Shown here: positions 58,346-64,000 of the stretch, piece by piece
How the letters are laid out: every line of letters starts with the position of its first letter
How positions within the stretch are numbered: position 1 is the first letter of the stretch
From: Aliitabrizicola sp031408575
GTDB lineage: Bacteria; Pseudomonadota; Alphaproteobacteria; Rhodobacterales; Rhodobacteraceae
Direction: 5' to 3'
DNA length: 64,000 nucleotides
Assembly: GCA_031408575.1 (NCBI GenBank)
Contig: JANNWS010000170.1
Span: forward strand, 1-64,000
Translations under genes and position numbers: made by a program
Notes under the pieces: generated by a model
What the model saw: the letters and a program-made list of their open reading frames with translations, nothing else
Databases searched by the model: none
What the model was told of the DNA's origin: nothing

Positions 58346-58783
58346 CTACCGCGTGATTGCGGCCAGCATGGCCCGGTCGCCTGGATTGCCTAGAAGGCGC
58401 AGCGCTTCTTCGATGGGCAACCAGACGGCCGTATGCCCCGCTTCGTGGGCCGGACCCAGCCGATAGACCGGTCTGGCAACATAGATAGTGCAGATTTTTT
58501 CCGCCCAGAACTTGTATTCCGGCATGTAGGTAAAGCGCCTGAAAGCCCCGATCCGGCGCGTGACGTCAATTTTCCAACCTGTTTCCTCGAACACCTCGCG
58601 GTGCAGGGCGGCTTCGGGCTGTTCGCCTTTGTCGATACCGCCACCCGGCAGCTGAAACTCGGGCGCGGGCGCATCTTGAAAGGTCGCAAGGATGCTGTCG
58701 CCGCGCAGCAGCACCGCATAAACACCCGGCCTGCGCCGATAGTGTTGCCCCGGCTTGACCGTCTCGCCGTAACGTCTGATCAT
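58346..58783 (-). CDS. NUDIX hydrolase (145 aa)
   Basis: The NUDIX box is complete: GGGIDKGEQPEAALHREVFEETGWKI (Gx5Ex7REVxEExG) at about residues 47-72. The protein begins MIRRYGETVKPGQHYRRRPG. Substrate is not readable; the length and the WLPIEEALRLL segment fit small housekeeping NUDIX enzymes that clear oxidised nucleotides or nucleoside diphosphate derivatives. Divergent from hslO with 76 bp between the starts. It converges with the phosphatase gene at a distance of 89 bp, a space holding nothing recognisable. Confidence 0.88.
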   Translation of the reverse strand: MIRRYGETVKPGQHYRRRPGVYAVLLRGDSILATFQDAPAPEFQLPGGGIDKGEQPEAALHREVFEETGWKIDVTRRIGAFRRFTYMPEYKFWAEKICTIYVARPVYRLGPAHEAGHTAVWLPIEEALRLLGNPGDRAMLAAITR

Positions 58784-58859
58784 GAAGTGCCCTTGGTGCT
58801 TTGGTTGCCCTGCCTACATAGCTCGGGTATGCCAAGGCTGGCTTGCCAAGGAAACCCCA

Positions 58860-59855
58860 ATGCTCGGACCTCAACTCGCCTGGGATGATACCGTCCTTCC
58901 GTTTCAACTTGACCGCTCGGATATCCGGGGCCGGGTGGCGCGGCTTGACGGCGTGCTCAACCGTGTTTTGTCGCAACATGCCTACCCGCCGCAGATCGAA
59001 GCGCTGGTGGCCGAAGCTGCGTTGATCACAGCACTGATCGGGCAGACGATAAAGCTGCGTTGGCGCTTGTCGATACAGGTGCGCGGCAATGGCCCGGTCC
59101 GGATGATCGCGACCGACTTTTATGGCCCGACCGAAGATGGACAGGCCGCCCGCATCCGTGCCTATGCCAGCTTCGATCCGGATCTTGAAACGGTGGCCGA
59201 CCCGTTCACCCTGATCGGAGACGGCTATTTCACGATCCTGATCGACCAGGGCGAAGGCATGGTGCCATATCAGGGCATCACGCCCTTGGTCGGAGGCTCG
59301 CTTTCCGCCTGTGCAGAGACGTATTTTGCCCAGTCCGAACAGCTTCCGACCCGTTTTGCGGTCACCTATGGCCGCTCGCAGCTTCCCGGCACGCGGCCGC
59401 AGTGGCGCGCGGGCGGCGTCATGCTGCAGCATATGCCGAAATCCATGCTTCAGGTTGCTGCCGAGGCCGGTTCGGGCGAAGGTGGCCTGCTTGCCCATGC
59501 CGATATTCTGGAGGGTGAAGAGGGCGAGAACTGGACCCGCGCCAATCTGTTGCTTGACACCGTCGAAGAGCTGGAGCTGATCGGGCCGACCGTGCAGCCG
59601 ACCGACCTTCTGGTGCGGCTGTTCCATGAGGAGGGTCCGCGCGTGTTCGACGCGCAGCCGGTGCGCTTTGGCTGTTCCTGTTCGGCCGACAAAGTGCGTC
59701 AGTCGCTGTCGATCTATTCTGCGACCGATATCGCCCACATGACCACCGACGAGGGCGTTCTGACCGCCGATTGCCAGTTTTGCGGCGCGCACTACGAATT
59801 CGACCCCAAAACGCTTGGCCAGCAAGCCGGGGAGTTACCGGGTGAGCGTCATTGA
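58860..59855 (+). CDS. hslO: Redox-regulated chaperone Hsp33 (331 aa)
   Basis: Hsp33 is activated by oxidative unfolding when its zinc-binding cysteines form disulfides. The C-terminal redox switch is C272, C274 (CSC) and C305, C308 (CQFC), the normal CxC/CxxC layout. The N-terminal domain carries LDGVLNRVLSQHAYPPQIEALVAEAALITALIG and QHMPKSML-like sequence. The ATG at 58860 gives the usual MLGPQLAWDD beginning; the longer frame from 58782 is not homologous. Its end overlaps the CoA-pyrophosphatase-like gene by 14 bp. Confidence 0.95.
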   Translation: MLGPQLAWDDTVLPFQLDRSDIRGRVARLDGVLNRVLSQHAYPPQIEALVAEAALITALIGQTIKLRWRLSIQVRGNGPVRMIATDFYGPTEDGQAARIRAYASFDPDLETVADPFTLIGDGYFTILIDQGEGMVPYQGITPLVGGSLSACAETYFAQSEQLPTRFAVTYGRSQLPGTRPQWRAGGVMLQHMPKSMLQVAAEAGSGEGGLLAHADILEGEEGENWTRANLLLDTVEELELIGPTVQPTDLLVRLFHEEGPRVFDAQPVRFGCSCSADKVRQSLSIYSATDIAHMTTDEGVLTADCQFCGAHYEFDPKTLGQQAGELPGERH

Positions 59856-60441
59856 TCGCCGCGCGCTGGCAGCCGGGCTTGCCCGCTCGACGGCTGCGTC
59901 GTCGGATTTTGATCTGAACCCCGGCGTGGCGTTGCCCACTGGCCGCACGCTGCTCCCTGCTGCTGTGCTGATCGCGGTCTGGGACCGACCCGATGGCCTC
60001 CAGGTCATTCTGACCAAGCGCGCGTCGCACCTGAAGCATCATCCGGGCCAGATCGCCTTTCCCGGCGGCAAGGTCGACCCCGAAGACGCCGGGCCAGAAG
60101 CGGCAGCACTGCGCGAGGCGCACGAGGAAATCGGCCTGCCTCCGGCCTGCGTTCAGGTGCTGGGCGCGTTGCCGTTGCATGAAACGGTCACAGGCTTCGC
60201 CGTGACTCCGATACTTGGCCTGATAGAGGGCGATTTTGTTACGGTTCCCGAGGCGGGAGAGGTTGATGAGGTGTTTACCGTGCCGCTTTTGCACGTCACC
60301 GACCCGACCCGCTTCCGCGTCGAGCGCCGGCTTTGGCGGGGTGAATGGCGGCGCTACTACGCCATTCCATACGGTCCCTATTACATCTGGGGGGCAACGG
60401 CGCGAATCTTGCGCGGGTTGGCCGACAGGCTTGCACCATGA
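59842..60441 (+). CDS. NUDIX protein, CoA pyrophosphatase-like (199 aa)
   Basis: The protein combines a UPF0035-type stretch LTKRASHLKHHPGQIAFPGGKVDPEDAGPEAAALREAHEEIGLP (about 65-110), in which the H-P-G-Q-I/V-A/S-F-P-G-G start is the CoA-pyrophosphatase signature, with a complete NUDIX box. It resembles E. coli NudL (YeaB). The GTG at 59842 with GGGGAG upstream is preferred; the ORF's longer start lies inside hslO. The end overlaps the next gene's ATG (ATGA). Confidence 0.88.
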   Translation: MSVIDRRALAAGLARSTAASSDFDLNPGVALPTGRTLLPAAVLIAVWDRPDGLQVILTKRASHLKHHPGQIAFPGGKVDPEDAGPEAAALREAHEEIGLPPACVQVLGALPLHETVTGFAVTPILGLIEGDFVTVPEAGEVDEVFTVPLLHVTDPTRFRVERRLWRGEWRRYYAIPYGPYYIWGATARILRGLADRLAP

Positions 60442-61580
60442 AGGTTTCGGGCGACTGGCTGACGCGGCCCGAGACTCAGGCCGTTTGCGCCGCGCTGGTC
60501 AATGAAGGCTATCGCGCGCTGGTCGTCGGCGGGTGTGTACGGAACGCTCTGCTGGGTGAACCGGTTGGTGATGTCGATATAGCGACGGACGCCGTTCCTG
60601 ACATCGTCTCGGCGTTGGTTCAAAAAGTCGGCCTCAAGGCAGTCCCGACCGGAATTGAGCACGGCACGATCACGGTGGTTGCAAACGGCATCCCGCATGA
60701 GGTGACGACCTTTCGCCGTGATGTAGAAACCTTTGGCCGTCACGCCACCGTGGCCTTTTCGACCGAGGTTGAAGACGATGCCGCCCGTCGCGATTTTACG
60801 ATGAACGCGCTTTACGCGACCCCCGAAGGCGATGTGATCGACCCCCTGGGGGGACTGCCCGATCTTTTGGCGCGGCGCCTGCGGTTTGTCGGCGACGCAC
60901 AGGCGCGCATAACGGAAGACTACCTGCGGATTTTGCGGTTTTTCCGCTTTCATGCCTGGTACGGGAATGCGTCCGAAGGCCTGGATGCCGAAGGGCTTGC
61001 CGCCTGCGCTGCCAATTCCGCAGGAATAGACACGATTTCGCGCGAGCGTGTGGGTGCCGAAATGCGCAAACTGCTGTCCGCCGTCAACCCTGCGCCCGCA
61101 ACGGCGGCAATGGCCCAGACCGGCATTCTGGCGCGGGTTCTGCCGGGAGCCGATGCCCGTGCGCTGCCGGTTCTCGTTCATCTGGAAGAGGGTATTGCCC
61201 CGAGCTGGCTGCGCCGCCTTGCTGTGCTGGGCGGCGCAGATGCGACCCATCGCCTGCGCCTCAGCCGGGCCGAGGCGGCAATACTTGATCTGATCGGTGA
61301 AGACGTGGCTGCCCTGACCCCCCCCGCTGAACTTGGCTACCGACGGGGTGAGGCGCTGGCGGCAGACGCCCTTTTGGCCCGGGCCGCCTTATTGGAAACA
61401 CCCCTTACCGCCGATTGGCGCGCGCAGATTGAACAGGGCGCGCGGGCCACTTTTCCCGTCACCGCAGCCGACCTGATGCCCGCGCTGACCGGCCCCGCAT
61501 TGGGCGCGCGGCTGAAAGACCTCGAGGCGCGGTGGATCGCATCCGTCTTCACGCTGACGCGCGAAGACCTGCTGCACTAG
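60438..61580 (+). CDS. CCA tRNA nucleotidyltransferase-type protein (380 aa)
   Basis: This is a class II nucleotidyltransferase: VVGGCVRNALLG (about 27-38), GDVDIATDAVPD (about 42-53) with the two catalytic aspartates, FRRDVETFGRHATVAFSTEVEDDAARRDFTMNALY (about 94-128) and DPLGGLPDLLARRLRFVGDAQARITEDYLRILRFFRFHA. It fits the bacterial CCA-adding enzyme or poly(A) polymerase family; in alphaproteobacteria this position and length is usually the CCA enzyme. The ATG at 60438 overlaps the NUDIX stop. It is last in hslO-nudix-CCA. Confidence 0.9.
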   Translation: MKVSGDWLTRPETQAVCAALVNEGYRALVVGGCVRNALLGEPVGDVDIATDAVPDIVSALVQKVGLKAVPTGIEHGTITVVANGIPHEVTTFRRDVETFGRHATVAFSTEVEDDAARRDFTMNALYATPEGDVIDPLGGLPDLLARRLRFVGDAQARITEDYLRILRFFRFHAWYGNASEGLDAEGLAACAANSAGIDTISRERVGAEMRKLLSAVNPAPATAAMAQTGILARVLPGADARALPVLVHLEEGIAPSWLRRLAVLGGADATHRLRLSRAEAAILDLIGEDVAALTPPAELGYRRGEALAADALLARAALLETPLTADWRAQIEQGARATFPVTAADLMPALTGPALGARLKDLEARWIASVFTLTREDLLH

Positions 61581-61649
61581 CCATCAGCGGTTTTCCTTCG
61601 CCCCAAACAGGGCTATATCCAAACGATAAATTGCATAAGGCTTCGCCCC

Positions 61650-63494
61650 GTGTTCCGCTTTTTCGAGGGCCTCGTCGACCCCTACGTCGCATACGAGCAA
61701 ACCGACACGCCACCCCGGCGGCTTTGGCCGTTCCTAAAGGAATACATGCTGCCCTTCCGGGCGGTTTTTGCTGTCACGGGCCTGCTGTCGGTGCTGGTTG
61801 CCATGTCCGAAGTTGCCCTGATCTGGTATGTTGGGCGGCTGGTCGACCTTCTGGCGACCGGCAAACCGCAAGAGGTCTGGGCCAGCCACGGCACCGAGAT
61901 CATCCTTGTTGCGCTGGCGATCCTGATTGTGCGGCCGATCATCGCTGTGTCGGACGTGGCCCTGCTGCACAACACAATCCTGCCGAATTTCGGCACGATG
62001 ATTCGGTGGCGGGCGCATCGCCATGTGCTGCGTCAACCCGTGGCGTGGTTTGAGGGCGATTTTGCCGGGCGCATCGCAAACCGGATCATGCAGACGCCGC
62101 CCGCCGCGGGGGATGCGGTGTTCCAGACATTCGACGCCGTGGCCTTTGCCGTGGTGACGATCATCGGGGCGGGTATCATGCTGGCCGGGGCCGATCCGCG
62201 CTTGATCCTGCCGCTGATCGTGTGGTTCGTGCTTTATGCCCTGCTGGTGCGCTGGACGCTGATCCATGCCGGGCCGGCGTCAAAGGCGTCATCCGACGCG
62301 CGGTCGGCGGTGACGGGCCGGGTCGTGGACGCCTATAGCAACATTCATTCGGTCAAGCTGTTCGCGCATCACGACAACGAAGTTGCCTATGCGAAAGAGG
62401 CGATCGAGACGGCGCGATCGAAGTTCTTCTACGAAATGCGGATCGTTACCAAGATGGATCTGGCGCTGACCGTTCTGAACGGGTTCCTGATTGTATCGGT
62501 GACCGGATGGGCCATCGCTCTTTGGTATCAGGGGCAGGCGAGTGTCGGCACGGTTGCGGCCACAACAGCGCTGGTTCTGCGGCTGAACAACATGACCTAC
62601 TGGATCATGTGGGCCACAACGTCACTTGTGCAGGCGCTGGGCGTTGTGATGGAGGGGATGGAGACGATCACCCATCCCGTATCGCTGGTCGATGTGCCAG
62701 ACGCAAAGCCGCTGCGCCTGACCGATGGGCGGATCGAGCTGCAAAACGTCTCGCACCACTACGGGCGCGGGTCGGGCGGGCTTCAGGGCCTTGGCCTGAC
62801 CATTCAACCCGGCCAGAAGATCGGTATCGTGGGGCGGTCGGGGGCGGGTAAATCGACCCTCGTCAAGCTGATGTTGCGGTTTTACGATGCCGAAGGCGGG
62901 CGCATTCTGATCGACGGGCAGGACATAGCGCGGGTCACCCAGGATTCGCTTCGACGTAACATCGGCATGGTGCAGCAGGAAAGCAGCCTAATGCACCGCT
63001 CTGTCCGCGACAACATCCTCTATGGCAACCCGGACGCGACCGAGGCGCAGATGATCACCGCCGCCCGCCGGGCCGACGCGCATGATTTCATCCTGACACT
63101 GGAAGATCCCGCTGGCCGCGTGGGCTATGATGCCCATGTCGGTGAGCGCGGCGTGAAACTGTCGGGCGGCCAGCGTCAGCGCGTGGCAATCGCCCGCGTG
63201 ATCCTGAAAGATGCGCCGATTCTTATTCTGGACGAAGCCACCTCGGCGCTGGACAGCGAGGCCGAGGCGACCATTCAGGAGACGCTTTATGGCGTGATGC
63301 AGGGCAAGACGGTGATCGCGATTGCCCACCGCCTTTCGACGATTGCCGCGATGGACCGGATCGTGGTGCTGGAAGATGGCCGTATCGCCGAACAGGGCAG
63401 CCACGCGGACCTTCTGGCGCTTGACGGGCTATATGCCCGGTTCTGGGCGCGCCAGTCAGGCGGCTTCATCGGGATCGAGGAGGCTGCGGAATGA
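61650..63494 (+). CDS. ABC exporter half-transporter (614 aa)
   Basis: Six membrane helices (about residues 30-320) precede a full ATPase domain: Walker A GRSGAGKST (about 395), Q-loop MVQQESS, signature LSGGQRQR (about 508), Walker B LILDEATSALD (about 528) and the H-loop AHRLST. This is a type IV (ABCB-like) exporter, possibly working as a heterodimer with the following gene (the two overlap by ATGA). GTG 61650 is used, as no ATG or ribosome site is better placed. No substrate can be named; lipids, lipid A precursors or drugs are possible. Confidence 0.9.
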   Translation: MFRFFEGLVDPYVAYEQTDTPPRRLWPFLKEYMLPFRAVFAVTGLLSVLVAMSEVALIWYVGRLVDLLATGKPQEVWASHGTEIILVALAILIVRPIIAVSDVALLHNTILPNFGTMIRWRAHRHVLRQPVAWFEGDFAGRIANRIMQTPPAAGDAVFQTFDAVAFAVVTIIGAGIMLAGADPRLILPLIVWFVLYALLVRWTLIHAGPASKASSDARSAVTGRVVDAYSNIHSVKLFAHHDNEVAYAKEAIETARSKFFYEMRIVTKMDLALTVLNGFLIVSVTGWAIALWYQGQASVGTVAATTALVLRLNNMTYWIMWATTSLVQALGVVMEGMETITHPVSLVDVPDAKPLRLTDGRIELQNVSHHYGRGSGGLQGLGLTIQPGQKIGIVGRSGAGKSTLVKLMLRFYDAEGGRILIDGQDIARVTQDSLRRNIGMVQQESSLMHRSVRDNILYGNPDATEAQMITAARRADAHDFILTLEDPAGRVGYDAHVGERGVKLSGGQRQRVAIARVILKDAPILILDEATSALDSEAEATIQETLYGVMQGKTVIAIAHRLSTIAAMDRIVVLEDGRIAEQGSHADLLALDGLYARFWARQSGGFIGIEEAAE

Positions 63495-64000
63495 GCGTGC
63501 TGATGCGGCTTGGAAACCTGATCCGTCCGTTCGAGAAGGCCGAAGGCCCGCCACCGCAACGGCTCGGCGCGTTCTTTCGCTGGTGCCTTTCCGGGTCGTG
63601 GCCGATGCTTTGGGTCGCCGCGACAATTTCGGCCTTTGCAGGGACGACGGAAGTGGTTTCGGCGCTGATCCTGGGCTGGGTGGTGGACGCAGCGCTAGAC
63701 AGCGGGCGCGACAGCTTTTTTGCCGATCATGCCGGGCTGCTGATCGCGTTCCTTGTGTTCTATCTGGTGCTGCGACCGCTCTCGTTCGGCATCTCGGCTG
63801 CCTCGAACTCCATCATCGTCGGGCCGAATGTGATGCCGCTGGTCCTCAGCCGCCTGCACCGCTGGACGCTGGGGCAGGCGGTAACGTTCTTTGACAATGA
63901 TTTCGCCGGACGCATCGCGCAAAAACAGATGCAAGCCGCCCGTGCCGTGACCGATGTTGCGACCGAAATGATCAACACGGTCGCCTTTGCGTTGGCGTCG
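63491..64000 (+). CDS. Second ABC exporter half-transporter (5' part, cut by window edge)
   Basis: An open frame of at least 170 residues begins at the ATG at 63491, which overlaps the stop of the first half-transporter (ATGA), and continues past the window. It shows MSVLMRLGNLIRPFEKAEGPPPQRLGAFFRWCLSG, then membrane helices and ADHAGLLIAFLVFYLVLRPLSFGISAASNS, as in the N-terminal membrane domain of ABCB-type exporters. The motif HRWTLGQAVTFFDNDFAGRIAQKQMQ matches the first half-transporter's HRHVLRQPVAWFEGDFAGRIANRIMQ at the same position. The pair therefore probably forms a heterodimer. Confidence 0.85.
   Translation, partial: MSVLMRLGNLIRPFEKAEGPPPQRLGAFFRWCLSGSWPMLWVAATISAFAGTTEVVSALILGWVVDAALDSGRDSFFADHAGLLIAFLVFYLVLRPLSFGISAASNSIIVGPNVMPLVLSRLHRWTLGQAVTFFDNDFAGRIAQKQMQAARAVTDVATEMINTVAFALAS

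Noticed and set aside
58260..58466. 68-codon frame after the phosphatase gene
   Set aside because: No family resemblance and it runs opposite the well-supported NUDIX gene.
1..64000. tRNA, rRNA or CRISPR sequences
   Set aside because: All intergenic gaps were read; no cloverleaf-like sequence, rRNA block or regularly spaced repeat was found.

Overview
The window is chromosomal DNA of a high-GC alphaproteobacterium, almost certainly a member of the Rhodobacterales (Rhodobacter/Roseobacter group). The main reasons are the hvrA-regA-senC / regB redox-regulator cluster beside ahcY, the gene order around a probable chromosome origin (smr-mltA-tim44 / fxsA-secB / dnaQ-coaE-aroE-maf / ori / hemJ-rho-mnmE-mnmG-rsmG-parA-parB), the hslV/hslU and addBA neighbourhoods, and a receiver-PP2C phosphatase of the RbaY type. 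No tRNA, rRNA or CRISPR array was seen. Nearly all genes are housekeeping; only the extreme left end looks accessory.

Layout. 1-2.7 kb: a palindrome and an IS66-family transposase remnant, then a minus-strand trio (outer-membrane barrel, DUF2092 protein, 68-residue exported protein) and a 645-bp gene-poor stretch. 2.7-9.0 kb: hemD, a mitofilin-like coiled-coil protein and a HemY-like TPR protein on the minus strand, diverging from tsaD-gpsA-YciI-EVE. 9.2-15.7 kb: DUF2853, a methyltransferase, ahcY, an HD hydrolase, then hvrA, regA and senC diverging from regB (redox control). 15.8-26.3 kb: a kinase-less PAS protein, tsaE, amgK, murU, addB, addA and trxA, mostly overlapping and closed by an intrinsic terminator. 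26.4-30.5 kb: hslV and hslU with a membrane-protein gene between them, then a lipoprotein hydrolase.

30.5-47.5 kb is the origin-proximal block. The 438-bp space between maf and hemJ carries several DnaA-box-like sequences and an A+T-rich stretch and is the best oriC candidate. To its right, parA and parB lie about 6-7 kb away, and two parS-like 16-mers are present: one contains the GTG start of mnmG, the other overlaps the rdgB stop and the ridA start. Chromosome replication origin, centromere sites and segregation proteins thus lie together within about 10 kb.

47.5-64 kb: hrcA-grpE (heat-shock repressor and DnaK nucleotide exchange factor), mutS, a ribokinase-family kinase, exported msrA, argG, ilvA, an Hpt protein diverging from a receiver-PP2C phosphatase (probable partner-switching signalling), a NUDIX protein, hslO, a CoA-pyrophosphatase-like NUDIX protein, a CCA-adding-type enzyme, and two overlapping half-ABC exporters, the second cut by the window edge.

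Function assignments rest on motifs and family resemblance read by eye; no database search was run.
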